64,000 nucleotides of DNA from Diphasiastrum complanatum (GCA_029204225.1 CM055103.1:46760703-46824702); one strand, 5' to 3'. Numbered from the stretch's first letter, positions 21,119-33,704 are shown. Program-made: numbers and translations. Notes: generated from the letters alone by a model not told the origin.

Positions 21119-22385
21119 ATATAGGGAGTGTACACAGTACAGCATCGCCGTTGAAGGGAGCTTCGGGAGAACTGTGTTCTGAGAGTTCGGGGTTTACGGC
21201 GGGATGAAGACGGAAAGAGAATCACTGGTGCATGGTTTTTTAGTTTATACAGGCTTGCCAAGCTCAGCAGAGGGATTATTAGCCTGTGCATAGCATCAGA
21301 CAGGGAAAAATTGGGTGAAAAATTGACAATTTTGAAGCCAGTTGAAAATTGAAACCGGGTTTGGGGTTACGGTTTTTTATACATAACTGTTGATTTCTTC
21401 GCTGTTTGTGCACCGTTTTGGATGCCGTTAGGACAAGAAGGAAGCTAATTACATTGTCAACCAGCCATAGAGATATTCTGAGGTTTATGTCAGAGATTTG
21501 TCTCCAGACAGTTAACCTAGCAGATTCGCTATAAAAAGGTGAAAAAAGCGACTTTGTCAAGTTGAGCTAAAATCACCGTTTCTCCACGGAAATTCATGAT
21601 TGAACACTCTACAGACTTGGTATCAGTAGGGCGACCCTGCTTTAGGCCTCAGATCATCCTCAAATCGATCCAAAAATGAAATTGATCAAGCAAAACCTAG
21701 TTTGGGGAGGCATGGCCATAGACAGAGAGGAGCGTGGAGCTCACGCACGACGAACGAGACAGTAGCTTAGAGTTTTGAAGTGTCCAGCGGCTTCAGAAGT
21801 GTAGTTCGACGCACCGATGCAAGGAAGTCCACAAGATCATCTCCACAATGATCGACGAACATGATTAATTGCATATGGACCACATAATTGAAACCTATCG
21901 TTGGATTTAACTGAACTGGGCCCTGAATAATTGAAGTGTATTTTGGCCTTCAATTTCATTAAAAAATTTCATACTGAAAGTGGAGTTGGGTCCCTTCACA
22001 AGTGAAGAGTGAAGTTTCTTCAAGGTGAAGAAACAATTCAAAAACAAAGAAAATCCCTATTTTTGGGTCCTTTGCCCATTTTGACCCAAACGAAGGGCAC
22101 CCAGACTGTACCTGCAAGTACGGTACAACAGAGCAGAGTGATTGCAGCAGAGAAATTGTTCGGAGTGCGCCAAAAGTGATTTCACCATTCCATTGGGCAC
22201 ATAGTTGGGAGTTGACGACTGAGTGCATTTCAGAAGGCGACGCCGATTTGGCTTTCAAATTGGTGGAAAAGTGGAAGTAGCTTGGTAAGGAAAAAAGTGC
22301 AGGTCATTATTTTCAATTTCTGACATCACAGTTGGTGTCAGCATACTGCTTTTAGCCTACAATAGAAGTTTCAAGTAGGTTTGCG
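21119..22385 (+). other. Leader between primer site and gag
   Basis: About 1.27 kb with no supported plus-strand frame before the gag ATG at 22,386. A second primer-site-like word, TTGGTATCAGTAGG, occurs at 21,617. Short minus-strand frames here look like chance. Confidence 0.6.
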
Positions 22386-24120
22386 ATGGCAAACATGGGA
22401 GAGTCCATTTTGAGTGAAAGTAGCAACTCGGACAGGATTTCCAACTATGCAGTGTGGAAATTCAAAATGAAAAAAAAACTGATGGAGAAAGACTTGTGGG
22501 AAGTCGTCACAGGTGATGAGAGAAGGCCGCAAGATGAAGCGGATATCAAAGTGTTTGACAAAAAGATGAGGAAAGCTTTGACCTTCATTAACTTATCAGT
22601 GAAGGATCACATTATTACTCACATTTGTGATGCTGTTACACCCAGACAGGCATGGGATGTGCTAAAGGAGCAGTTCGAGATGTCAAATCCGTCAAGAATC
22701 ATGTTTCTAAAGTCAAAGCTGAATAGTGCCCGTATGGAACAAGGAGAGCACATTCAGACGCACATGACCAAAATCAAGACAATGAGGGATGAACTGCATT
22801 CTATTGGTGAGCGCATACGTGATGTGGAGTTGGTGCACAATGCATTGTGTGGCATTGCAGAACCCTATCAGATGTTTGTGAGCGGAATAGCATCAAGAGA
22901 AAGATTGCCAACCTTTGATGAGCTCACAGGAATCTTGATGCAGGAAGAGCAACGACGAGAAATGGTGAAAGCTAGACGTCAAAATACTGACGATCAAGCA
23001 CTTGCGACATGCCAAAAACAAGGCAAGAGCAAGGGCGAGAAGAAGTCTAAACAACAATATGCCAAGACTCGGGAGGATGAGAGATCTTCCAGTAAGACCA
23101 AGAAGAAAGGCAAGTGCTTCCATTGTGGTAAAAAGGGCCATTGGAAGAGTGAATGTCGCAAATTCCTAGTGGAACAAGGCAAAGGGAAACCAAAACAAGC
23201 AGGTAACCTCGTCAATGAGGGTGAGATTGAAGACTTTAGCATCTTCATATCTACGTTGTCATCTAATCAAGATGATCAAGCATGGTATATTGACTCGGGA
23301 GCCACAAGACACATGACAGGTAACAAGAATTGGTTCAGTAGCTTGAAAGTGTTGGATAATGGAACGTCCGTTTCACAAGCAAATGGTGAGGTGAGCAAGA
23401 TCAAGGGGATAGGCACTATTTCAATCCAACTACCTGATGGCAAAAGCAGGATGATCAGGGAGGTTCTTTATGTACCAGGTTTGAGGAAAAATCTACTTTT
23501 AGTTGAAGTCATTACTGATCAAAAGTTGAAAGTAGAATTAGCCCCTGATAGTTGCTTTGTAAAAGATGTGAAACAAAAGTTCAAAGTTATTGCGGATGGA
23601 GTAAGGGAGCCCAATACAAAATTGTGTAGGTTGAATGCTACAATCAAAGGAAAACATGGACTTGTATCATCCATTCCATCGCAAACTGAGTTGTGGCATA
23701 AGAGGCTTGGTCAGTTGAACTTGGGAAGCCTCATTTTGATGAGAAAATTGGAGATGGTAATAGGATTGCCTACCATAGAAGATCACTTGAAATTGATGTG
23801 CAAATCTTTTGTATATGGGAAGCAGCATCGAGAGAAGTTCAATAAAGGGGGTGTTGCAAGAGCAAAGAGCATCCTAGATTTAATCCACACAGATTTATGC
23901 GGGCCTATGAGGACCATGTCCTTAGGTAAATCCTTCTATTTCATGACCTTTATTGATGATATGTCACATAAGACGTGGATCTACTTCTTGAAGAAGAAAT
24001 CATATGCATTTGGCAATTTCAAGAGCTTCAAAGCATTGGTCAAAAATCAGACAGGTAGGAAAATCAAAGTCCTAAGATCAGATAGTGGAAGTGAGTACAA
24101 GTCTAATGACTTCAATGAAA
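22386..24120 (+). CDS. Ty1/copia Gag-protease-integrase polyprotein, truncated in integrase
   Basis: One open frame from ATG 22,386. Gag (UBN2-type) covers about residues 1-235 and ends in a complete CCHC knuckle CFHCGKKGHWKSEC (about 243-256). The protease active site WYIDSGATRHMTG follows (about 302). Integrase starts ELWHKRLGQLN (about 437); its zinc-binding motif is damaged, reading MCKSFVYGKQ where CxxC is expected. The core keeps HTDLCGPM and VLRSDSGSEY. At about 24,118 it runs into RT sequence in another frame, so the catalytic Glu region, the integrase C-terminus and the RT fingers are missing. An open frame of this length suggests recent loss of function. Confidence 0.93.
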
Positions 24121-25234
24121 GTATGTCGCTTGAAGAAAGCGCTTTATGGTCTTAAACAGGCACCACCTGCGTGGTATAGCCGAATTGATGCCTACTTTCG
24201 TTCAAAGGGGATGGTGAGAACACACTCTGATCCAAATCTATATGTCTTATGTTGTGATGATATGGTTGCTTTGATTGCTCTTTATGTTGATGACCTGATT
24301 ATTACGGGAAATAATCATGAGATGATAGATATGATCAAGAAAGACCTCATGGAACAATTCGAGATGACAAATCTCAACTTGATGCATTATTGCCTTGGAG
24401 TAGAGGTGTGGCAAAAAGGACATGAAGTGGGTTTAACACAGGTGAAGTATGTCAAAGGGTTGCTGCACAAGTTTAGGTTGCAGGATTGCAAACTAGTACA
24501 CACTCCTATTATACCAGGTAAAAAGCTTTCTAAGCTTGATGAGTCACAGTCATTTGATGCTACACTGTATAGGCAGTTAGTAGGGAGCTTGATTTACCTT
24601 ACCATGACTAGACCAAATATATGCTATGTTGTTGGCATTGTAAGTCACTTTATGGTAGCACCTACGGAAATGCATTGGAAGGCAGCTAAACGCATTTTGC
24701 GTTATGTGAAAGGCACTTCAGATTATGGCTTGATTTACAGGAAGCATGACGGTTTACCTGAGTTGTGTGGCTATGTGGATGCGGATTGGGGAGGTGACTA
24801 TGTTGATCGTAGATCCACCACAGGGTATGTATTTCAGTTTTGTGGTAGTTGTTTTTTTCTGGTCTAGTAAGAAGCAAAGTACAATTGCTCTTTCCACCAC
24901 ATAAGCAGATTATAAGGAAATGTGTAGTGCAGCACATGAAGCTATATGGTTGAGACAAATCTTGGAAGAAGTTCTCATGGAGCAGAAAAATCCCACGACA
25001 TTACATAGCGACAGTCAGAGTGGCATTCAGCTAGCAAAGAATCTAGTGTTCCATGCGAGAACCAAACACATTGAGATTCAGTATCACTTTATACGTGAGA
25101 GGCTGTTGAGTCGTGAAATTCATGTTGTTTATTGTAGCACAGAAGAACAACTAGCTGATATTTTCACTAAGCCACTTGTTGGAGAAAAGTTTGATAAGTT
25201 TAGATCAAAGCCTTCTATATTTAAAGTTTGTTGA
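24118..25234 (+). pseudogene. Ty1/copia RT (second half) and RNase H
   Basis: After the deletion junction the frame reads CRLKKALYGLKQAPPAWYS, then LIALYVDDLIITGN (catalytic YVDD intact), LMHYCLGVEVWQKG, LIYLTMTRPNICYVV and the RNase H start GYVDADWGGDYVDRRSTTGY. A frame break near 24,845 and a TAA at about 24,902 interrupt RNase H; it resumes at 24,920 with HEAIWLRQILEE, LHSDSQSGIQLAKN and LADIFTKPLVGEKF and ends at 25,234. The missing middle is about 1 kb of a normal copia pol. Confidence 0.93.
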
Positions 25235-25289
25235 CTTTAAAGCTATGTATATACTGTATAAAAAGTAGACTCTACTTTAAGGGAGAGAA

Positions 25290-25560
25290 TTAGAATTAAA
25301 GTAGAATGACTGTGCTATTGTACTATGGGTCCTATCAGCTGATAAGGATCAGTTGGCCTCACCACGAGGCAAGTCAACGGGACACGTGTCCCGCCAACAA
25401 CAACTTGGGTCATGCATGGGTTGCCTGAGTGAACAACTATATGTACAGTGTCATTTCATTTTGAGAAAGACAGTTGCTATGTGGGCTTGTTGTGGAGGAT
25501 GTTTTTTTGTCTATGTTACTATGTAGCATGATCTGTGTTCCTGTGCAAAGCAAATTCTAA
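25290..25560 (+). mobile_element. 3' LTR (271 bp) of the 22.4-kb copia, with polypurine tract
   Basis: Preceded by CTTTAAGGGAGAGA (25,275-25,288). Same length and ends as 20,833-21,103. The G-box palindrome is kept as CGGGACACGTGTCCCG at 25,378-25,393. It runs into a different copia fragment at 25,561. Confidence 0.88.
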
Positions 25561-25562
25561 GT

Positions 25563-26230
25563 AAATGGATCCATGCCTATGATTGTCGAAGGACCAGTGT
25601 CCTCAGACAAAGAAGAAAAAGAAACAAATGAGACAATATCTTTATCAGTCGATTCTAGGATCTCTCATGTATGTAATGGTCTCCACCAGACCTGATTTCA
25701 CTTTTGTAATAAGCTCACTAAGCCAATTCATGGTACCCTGGCATGATCCATTTGAAGGCTCTCATCAGATTCATGAGGAATATTCGAATGACAAAAGACT
25801 TATGCATCATTATGGATAAGTCAACAATGACAAGCTCCACATACTCAATGGATACACAGACGCAAGCTGGGGCGAAGATGTAAATACTTGTAACTTCCAC
25901 ATCTAGATTTACATTCTTCCTCAACGGCGGTCCTATCATCTAGAATAGTCATAAGCAAACTTCTTTTGTTCTTCTTCTACAAAATTAGAGTCTATCGTTG
26001 CTTCTCAAGCCACTAAAGAAGCAGTATGGTTGAGAAATCTATTATTATCAGACATTTGTCTGAAGCAATATGCTTTGACAATTCTATTATGTGATTATCA
26101 AAGTACCATTGCCTCATCAGCCAACCCTAGATTTTATTCTACGATAAGCACATTGAGATTAAGTATCACTATTTCATGAGTGACAAGGAGGTAAGCTTAG
26201 AGTACTGTCATTAATTCTATCTCTCCCTAA
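25563..26230 (+). pseudogene. Ty1/copia RT end and RNase H fragment
   Basis: Plus strand with many breaks: LGSLMYVMVSTRPDF (about 25,650-25,695), SSLSQFM, then YTDASWGEDV (25,854), SIVASQATKEAVWLRNLLL (25,992) and ICLKQYALTILLCDYQSTIA. These are the RT/RNase H boundary and RNase H core. Several stops and frame changes; no LTR seen after it. Confidence 0.8.
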
Positions 26231-27061
26231 ATCCCATTGTTAATCTAGATGTATACATGTTGCTGCATATTTACTCGCACTGTGGCACAGTTTGATTGAA
26301 GACAGGTATCTACACAGTAGTAAAACTATCAAAGGTAGCCAAACTATTGATGAAGGACTAACTATCGATGTAAGTAATTCAATTCGAACAACTATTACCT
26401 TGAACATCCGAACCCTTGTCATCTTCAGCCTAGGCGATTCTGACTCAAATCGACAAATTGTCGACTGACTTGTTGACGTATCACTCTAAATATAGCTAGT
26501 CACCTATAATAGCTATCTACTGCACTATGCAATTGTTTTGACAATGATAGTAGCCATGATCACCACTTGTCCAAGTAGCGGGAACCATGACTGTCGTCCA
26601 CCCTAAATAGTGATAGCCATGATCCGACATCAAGATCCATAGATGACATAAGCTCAACGTCTTCATACATTTGTGTGTATATATATATAAATATATAAAT
26701 ATATATATATATACTAGTATAGAGTGCCCGTCGTTGACGGGGCAATGGACGGTCGACGACGTGGGCAGCCGACAGGCGACCGCGATGATCTGGGTGACGG
26801 CCAGTTTAGGAGGAGCCGATGGTCGTTGATGGGTGGCCGATGTGTGTGTGTGTGTATGTATGCGAGTGCATGTGTTTATGTATGTGTGTATTTGTGAGAG
26901 TGCGTATATCTCTGCATGCGTGTGGGTAGTCTAGCATAGTGTGCCCGTTGATGGTAGGCGGCCGGCCGATGATGTATGTGTTTGTGTGTAAATTTGTGTG
27001 TATGAGTGTGTGTGTGTATCTGGGTGTGTGGATTTGTGTGTATGATTTGTGCTTGATGGTG
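26231..27061. repeat. (TA)n, GCCCGT...ACGGGC-type repeat and GT-rich DNA
   Basis: 26,231-26,680 shows no feature. (TA)n with interruptions lies at 26,680-26,712. ACTAGTATAGAGTGCCCGTC follows, then TGACGGGGC, making an inverted pair (26,726-26,743). A related word, TCTAGCATAGTGTGCCCGTT, recurs at 26,930. GT-rich runs fill 26,840-27,060. This ACTAGTA...GCCCGT/ACGGGC layout is a common plant repeat terminus; I cannot assign the family. Confidence 0.45.
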
Positions 27062-27969
27062 TGTGTGATTTATGTGGTAGATGGTGTGTGTGTGTGTGTG
27101 TGTGTGTGTGGATTTGTGTGTATGAAATGTGTGTGTGTGTTATTTATGTGGCCAATGAAACAAATTGATCAAGCAAACTTGTGTAGCAAGAGAATAAAAA
27201 ACTACAGAGCTAGGAAAAAAGAAAAAGAAAAAACCCTAGAGGTAAGAACAAAGGAAAACTTCTTGTCAAATTTTCATTTCAATTTAAATAAATAAAAAAA
27301 TGTCTACTTCTAGATATTCAAATTCTACTATTTCCCACAGTCATTGCAAGGATGAGATTAGCAGATATGCTCCTTCATAGAGCATGGATGCTAGACGGAG
27401 AAAACTTTGGGTAAAACTTTTTGTTCATGATTTATGGGTAGAACTTTGGTAATTCAAAATAAATAAGAAAGTCATGTATGTTTATTTTTAATGGAATGGA
27501 GGCACCCCCTTGTTTTATATATTTATACACACACACACACACACACACATTTTAAGCTTCTTAATTATTTTTTAGGGGCATGGAGGCACCTCCCTCCCTC
27601 TATGGGTGGTTGGTCAGCCTGTGTATGGAGAGAGAGAGAGAGAGAGGGAAAAGTGAGGCCCGTGGGAGGGAGGGAAGGAGAAAAAGGACTCTAGACTATA
27701 CTTCATACAATATACCTCATCCACAAAAAGTTTTTTTATATGGGTGTGTGTGTGTGTGTGTGTGTGTGCGCACACACACACACACACACACATTCGATGT
27801 ATCGAGGAAAGCTCTCACACACATACAATGAACACGCACGCACACACACACATAGGCGCACACACACGCACGTGTGTTCCAAATCTCCCCCCCTCCTCCC
27901 CCTATTTTTCTCTTTTTATTGTCTATTTTGCTTCCCTCACCCCATCATCCTCCTTTTTTTTCAACTGTG
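27062..27969. repeat. GT/CA-rich ~0.9-kb dispersed repeat, copy 1
   Basis: Matches 33,136-34,098 in the same direction: (GT)n, then GGCCAATGAAACAAATTGATC, a unique 200-bp part, (CA)n, GGGCATGGAGG, (GA)n, (GT)n meeting (CA)n, a CACACGCAC-rich part and a C/T-rich end with TTTTTTTTCAACTGTGC. It stops at 27,969, where the minus-strand copia integrase begins. Cys/Val and His/Thr frames here are microsatellite translations. Confidence 0.85.
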
Positions 27970-30250
27970 CCCTGGCCATCTCAACAATAGATCTGTTCTT
28001 TCATTCTGCAACTCCATTTTGCTATGGTGAATAAGGTGTTGTAGTCTGCCTCTTGATCCCTTGATCTTTGCAGAAATCAATAAATTCTGTTGAAAAATAC
28101 TCACCACCTCCATCAGATCTCAAAGTTTTGATGCAACATCTTGTTTGCTTTTCAACTAATGCCTTGAATTTCCTGAACTTAGCAAAAGCATCTGATTTCT
28201 TGCTTACGAAATAAATCCAAATGCATCTGTTATAATCATCAATGAAGGTGATAAAGTAATAGTAGCTAAGAGATTGAGTCTGCATAGGTCCACATAGATC
28301 ACTGTGGATAAGATCTAAAATGCCACTGGCTCTCCTTGCTCTATTTTTGAGAAATCTCTCTCTGTGTTGTTTTCCCAAAATGCAACCTTCACAAGTTTTT
28401 TCTTCAAAAGAAATACCAGGCAATCCTATAACTAGATTACCTCTTTTGAGAATCTGTAAACTTTGAGCACTAATATGACCGAATCGTTGATGCCAAAGAT
28501 CACTTCGACTATCAACCGTGCTTACCATAGCTTGAGCAAAAGATCTCGCATTCAATTTGTAGAGTCGATTCCTGTTGACTCTAGCTCCTGTAGCAATCAC
28601 CAATGGCCAGGTTTGTTGCAATACCTACAATTTCTAGGTTTATTTTGCTTGGAATAGTCGTGTCCTTGACCTCGGCCTTGATTCCAATTGCCTCGATTTT
28701 GGCCATCATTGGATTGTTCTTGAAATTGTTGGAACAATCCATGATATGAGTTTCCACCTCTTGATTGGTGTCTTCCACGACCAAATCTGCCAACACGTCC
28801 TCTCACTGCAAGAGCTTGATCAAATCCCTTGTTGCGATGACTCAAGTTCTCTTGACGTTGTTCTTCTTGCAAAAGCAATCCACCTAACTCTTCAGAGGTT
28901 GAAAGATTTTCTCGTGTGGCTATACTTGTCACAAACATTTGATGTGACTCACTCAAACTAGTCAATGTCAACTGCACGATCTCACGATCTTGTACTTGCT
29001 CTCCAACTGCTGCTAATTGGTCATGAATCTCTTTGATCTTCAATAGGTGATCAGCAACAGTTGCACCATCATCCATCCGCAATGTGTGCAGCTTCGTCTT
29101 CAGGAATAACACTCGAGATGTATTTGTGGTCTCAAACAATGCCTTCAACGTATCCCATGCTTCTTTTGGTCCTTCTGAATTTCAAATGTAGGGAATAATT
29201 GCATCTCTGATAAGTTGATGACATTTTGTGCTTTCCGTTTTCTTCTGTCAAATGCCCGCTGATCTTCTTCAATCACTACCTTGTCTCTTCACCTGTCACG
29301 ATCTCCCATAGCTCCTTTTCCATCAAAATATTTTTCAGTTTGAATTTTCAAACTGCATAGTTGTCGGCTCCTTCCAATTTGCTTGACTCATTGAGGACAC
29401 TCTCGCTTAGAGTTGCCATTACTGAACAGATGAGTCCGGATCAAGTAATTTATCACACCATAGAACTGTATATTTTTCTGGTTATACACCTGATATCAGA
29501 ATGGAGCGTAGAAGTACGGCTGCTCAGGATCCTCTTTAACTTGTGCGTGTGAATCCGATGTTGGAGCATGCGATATTGGACTGGAGCGCGGATGTACAAC
29601 TGCTCAAAATTTTCTTTAGCTCGTGCGCTTGGATCCGATATCGGTACGGACAATATCGGACTAGAGCGTGGATGTACGACTACTTGGGTTTCTCTTCAGC
29701 TAGCGCACTTGGATCCGATATTGGTATGGAAAAAAGATATAAGAACTGTCAGAGGGAATATTCTAGATTCCCTACTTCGGCGCAGTGGCTACGCCGCCTC
29801 CTCTTTGCTTAGATTTCGAAATGAGTGATTGTTCAAACAGACAGATATCAGTAATGTGAAAGGTATGAAGCCACAAAGCTCTGAATGGTAGTACTAGACA
29901 CTGTCTAGTGTGATTTGTAGTACCCCAAACAAACAAATGAGAGATTTCTTGGCACAACTCTATGACAAAAGACACTTTTCACAAACACAAAAAAAAATAT
30001 TGTAAAACTTTTCTCACTCAATAGATTTTCAATCTGTTTGATGCTACCCTGGCCTTTCCGATGCCTCCGGGACTGTGTCTTCATTCCCCACTAATAATTG
30101 TGAGCTCCAAAACGTGCAAAGTACATCAAGAAGGATTTCTTCCAGCCATTTTTGTCTCTCCAAGCTTTCACCTCCTATGAAGGACTTTCTCACTTCGTTG
30201 CGGAGACTGTGACAAGCTGTATCCACTGATCAGGCACGCATGACTATCGT
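27970..30250 (-). pseudogene. Ty1/copia family H: gag and integrase, protease deleted
   Basis: Minus strand. Gag at about 29,148-28,605 (MKALFETTNTSRVLFLKTKL, LLLQEEQRQENLSH, CRYCNKPGHW), with weaker upstream parts to about 30,200. The knuckle is cut after CxxCxxxGH and joined at about 28,605 to the pre-integrase NRNRLYKLNARSF, so protease is gone. Integrase: DLWHQRFGHIS, CEGCILGKQHRERF, IHSDLCGPM, LRSDGGGEYFS; both Asp residues are intact. Near 28,020-27,970 two stops break the QNGVAE...KNRSIVEMAR region, and the element ends at the GT/CA repeat. RT and RNase H are absent. Confidence 0.9.
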
Positions 30251-30263
30251 AGCTCTGATACCA
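30251..30263 (-). other. Primer-binding site of copia family H
   Basis: The minus strand reads TGGTATCAGAGCT directly after the LTR end at 30,264, the expected order for a minus-strand copia. Confidence 0.88.
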
Positions 30264-30527
30264 TGTTAACAATAAAAAATGCAACATCAAGCATTCACCA
30301 TAAGCAATCACCAAGTAGGGAGACGGAAGAAGAACACGCAATATCACTCTATCACACTAACACATACTGAATGTAAAATGTACATATAAACCTTGAACCC
30401 TGATAAAGAGGGAGAACCTAGGAGTAGACTACTAGACTAGCCTATGGCTAGTTACAGCTAGTAAGAAAGTACATCGTAAACAGTAACTAGAAAGTGTAAC
30501 AATGAAGTTTATCATTGATTTCTAACA
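30264..30527 (-). mobile_element. 5' LTR (264 bp) of copia family H
   Basis: On the minus strand it starts TGTTAGAAATCAATG (30,527) and ends TTGTTAACA at 30,264, touching the primer site. No purine tract lies before its start, which supports a 5' LTR inserted into the end of the next element. No second copy was found, so its 3' partner is lost left of 27,970. Confidence 0.8.
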
Positions 30528-32020
30528 AAATTGGTTGTCTAAGTTTGTGATTCCTGTGGTATCAGATGAGCAGACGTAGAACCAAAGTTGGTTTCACTTG
30601 AGATCAATAATCAATAAACGTGCAGGAAGAATCATGAAATAGAAATTAGTCATTCACCAAAGAGACAACTGTGGGCTTAATTTTCAAAAGTCTCTCTTAA
30701 GGTCACGGTTGGTGCCTTAGTATCTTTGTCAGGTTCAGCATGTTGAAGAACTTCTAGTGCTTGATCCTAGGAAGAGCTTTGGTGAAGATGTGTGCGACCA
30801 GTTCTATTGTGGAGCAGTATTGAAGGATCACTTGCCCTTCGAAAACTTTCTCCCAAATGAAATAATACTGGATTTCTATGTGCTTGGATTTGCCATAAAA
30901 TCTGGGATTCAGTGACAGTGAAATACAGCTCAAGTTGTCACATAGAATGGTGGTACCATTGAACTGAGTGTGAAGTAAGTCGTGAAGTAATAACCTGATC
31001 CATACAGTTTCTTTTACAGCTTGACATGCAACTGATTTCTACTTTTTTGAGGTCCACAAAATCGGCCCCCCTACTAGATAGAAACAGAAAGCAGAGGTAG
31101 ATTTTCTGGTAGAGACTGTTCCTCCCCAATCTGAGTTGGAGTAGCCTCGCAGGACGAGTGGGTCGATAGCATTTCCATCATCACATAAAATGTGATCTAA
31201 CCCTGAATATATCTCATCACTCTCTTTAATGCTTTCCAATGAGAGATCCTAGGATTAGACATGAATTGACTTAATGTGCTAACAATGTATGCTAAATCTG
31301 GTCTAGTACACAACATTGCATACATCAAAGATCCTTTTAGTGAATAATAAGGGTATTTTGCTATGTCGAGTACTTCACTATCAGAATCAGCACAAGTAGG
31401 TTTAGTCAATACTATACTTGGATCCATTGGAGTATCAATTGGTTTGCAATCAGATATATGAAACTTTTCTAAAATGCCTTTTAGATATGCCCGCTGGCTA
31501 AGATAGATCTTCTTCTAAGGCCTATTTCTAGTAATGTGAATTCCTAGCAAAGAATGGACAGTCATGTCAAATTCCTTTGACAAATCACTCTTAGTAGTGT
31601 GTAGAAGAGAAGTGTCATTAGACAAAATAAATGCATCATCTACGTAAAGAGCTATGTGAACTGAATTGGTGCCTATATGCTTTGAATAAACATTACAGTC
31701 AGTTAAATTGTTTGCAAATCCCAATTGAATGAGATAAGAGTTGATTCTATCGAACCATGCTCTTGCGGCCTGTTTCAGACTATGGATTACTTTGTGCAGC
31801 TTGCACACTTTGTGCTCTTTGCCTTTGACTTTGAATCCTTCCAGTTGGAAGGTATACAGCTCCTCTTCGACGTTCTCGTTGAGAAATGTTGTCTTGACAT
31901 CCATTTGGTGCATTTTGAGGTCTTCTATGGCTGCTAACGCAATCAGAGTCCTAATTGATTGCATCTTGATGACAGGACTAAAAATTTTCTGATAATCCAC
32001 TCCTTGGACTTGAGGAATCT
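30528..32020 (-). pseudogene. Ty1/copia family G: RT and RNase H
   Basis: Minus strand. RT 32,020-31,515: QGVDYQKIFSPVIKMQSIR, MDVKTTFLNENVEEELY, VCKLHKVIHSLKQAARAWFD, VHIALYVDDAFILSND; the usual GLKQ is HSLKQ and YVDD is intact. RNase H: 31,427-31,197 (LKGSLMYAMLCTRPDLAYIV) and 31,239-30,700 (GYSNSDWGGTVSTRKSTSAF, KSKHIEIQYYFIWEKV, HIFTKALPRI) with frame breaks. The end CTTAAGAGAGAC near 30,690 may be a polypurine tract; what follows to 30,528 could be a partial LTR cut by the family H insertion. Confidence 0.88.
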
Positions 32021-33133
32021 TTCGAAACCATTTTGGTTTACAGGTGTTATAGCAGTAGGCTGGCTTGCGAATGTTTTTTCGTCTGATTTGTCGCTCGAAT
32101 GAGGTGCAACTCGAACATCTTCATCTGAGTGTTCGTCCTCTGCTCTCTCTGTCACAGTTGGTAGATCATAGTTTTGTCTTCCAAGGACTTCATAACTGGC
32201 AGGATCATTGTTGGCCATTGTTCTGCTCTCATCGAATTTGACATCTTTGAGTGTCTTCACTGTGTTTGTCTCTGGCATATAAACTCTGTAGCTTGTCAGG
32301 AAAATGTGCATATGCTGCACAAACCAAAGATTCAAATATGAGCCAGATTGGGTTTTCTGCCCCACCATAATTCGTGTGGTGTTGTGTGAGGAACACCAGA
32401 TTTTCCTGTCCTGATCTGAATGTAAGTTGTTGTACTACTGCTTCAGCCCACAACACTCTTGGAGCCTTCGAATAGGCCGTCATGCACTTGGCAGCTTCCA
32501 TAAGAGTCTTGTTCTTTCTTTCTACAACACCGTTGTGTTGCGGTGTATAAGATGCAGTTCTTCTGTGAATGATTCCTTGATCATTGCAAAAATCAGTGAA
32601 TCGGTTTGAGATGTATTCTCCACCCCGATCTATTCTGATTTGCTTCACCTTATTTCTTGTGCATCTTTCTACCCAATTCACATACTCTGTGAATTTGTCA
32701 AATGCTTCTAATTTATTGTGAATGAAGTAGACTCTGGCAAACTTGCTGTAATCATCAAGAAAGGTGATATAATATTTCGAGCCTCCTACTGAGATCATGT
32801 TGAAAGGTCCACAGATGTCTGAATGTACTAGCTCCAGAATCTTTGTTGTTCTGTAGGAGTCCTTGACAAAAGGAGTACATGACATCTTACCCTTTATACA
32901 TGCATCACAAGTCATCGAACTGGTTGCATTCGAGATGCTCACCACTGTGATTGCTCTATGATGGCTTGTTTGATATAGTACCATTGAATTCATATGGCAT
33001 AGTCTCATGTGCCATAGAATATTCAAACGAATCATCATGGGTTTGATGCACTTGATCTGTAGGTAGGCGTACCTTCAAGTGATATAGGTTGTCTTTTCTT
33101 CTTCCTTGAGTGATCAGTGTACTGGTGCTTGCA
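32021..33133 (-). pseudogene. Ty1/copia family J: integrase and linker fragment
   Basis: Minus strand 33,038-32,390: ILWHMRLCHMNSMVLYQ, CDACIKGKM, LVHSDICGPFN, YYITFLDDYSKFARVYF, IRIDRGGEYISN and RTASYTPQHNGVVERKNKTL. It is close to 15,992-16,810, but here both catalytic Asp positions are kept. Linker at 32,368-32,030 (MPETNTVKTLKDVKFDESRT), then an abrupt join to family G RT at about 32,020. A break near 32,300-32,400 removes part of the integrase tail. Cut on the right at 33,133 by the GT/CA repeat. Confidence 0.9.
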
Positions 33134-33154
33134 GAGTGTGATTTATGTGGTCGA

Positions 33155-33189
<35 letters not shown>

Positions 33190-33597
33190 GATTTGTGTTA
33201 TGAAATGTGTGTGTGTGTGATTTATGTGGCCAATGAAACAAATTGATCAAGCAAACTTGTGTAGCAAGAGAATAAAAAACTACAGAGCTAGGAAAAAAAA
33301 AGAGGAAAAACCCTAGAGGTAAGAACAAAGGAAAACTTCTTGTCAAATTTTCATTTCAATCTAAATAAATAAAAAAATGCCTAGTTCTAGATATTCAACT
33401 TCTACTATTTCCCATAGTCATTGCAAGGATGAGATTAGCGGATATGCTCCTTCATAGAGCATAGATGCTAGACGGAGAAAACTTTGCGTAAAACTTTTTG
33501 GTCATGATTTACGGGTAGAACTTTGGTAATTCAAAATAAATAAAAAAGCCATGTATGTTTATTTTTATTGGAATGGAGGCACCCCCTTGTTTTATAT

Positions 33598-33635
<38 letters not shown>

Positions 33636-33704
33636 TAACCTTCTTAATTTTTTTTTAGGGGCATGGAGTCACTTCCATCCCTCTATGGGTGGTTGGTCAG
33701 CCTG

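Noticed and set aside
21617-21632. Second primer-binding site (TTGGTATCAGTAGG)
   Set aside because: It departs from TGGTATCAGAGC after ten bases and has no LTR end before it; the site at 21,106 is the real one.
20833-25560. 5-bp target duplication around the 271-bp LTR pair
   Set aside because: Flanks read ATGAG and GTAAA, which do not match, and shifting the LTR limits by a few bases did not help.
26939-28034. Cys/Val- and His/Thr-rich frames (also 33,568-34,253)
   Set aside because: They come from (GT)n, (CA)n and (GA)n tracts; both strands and several registers are open at once.
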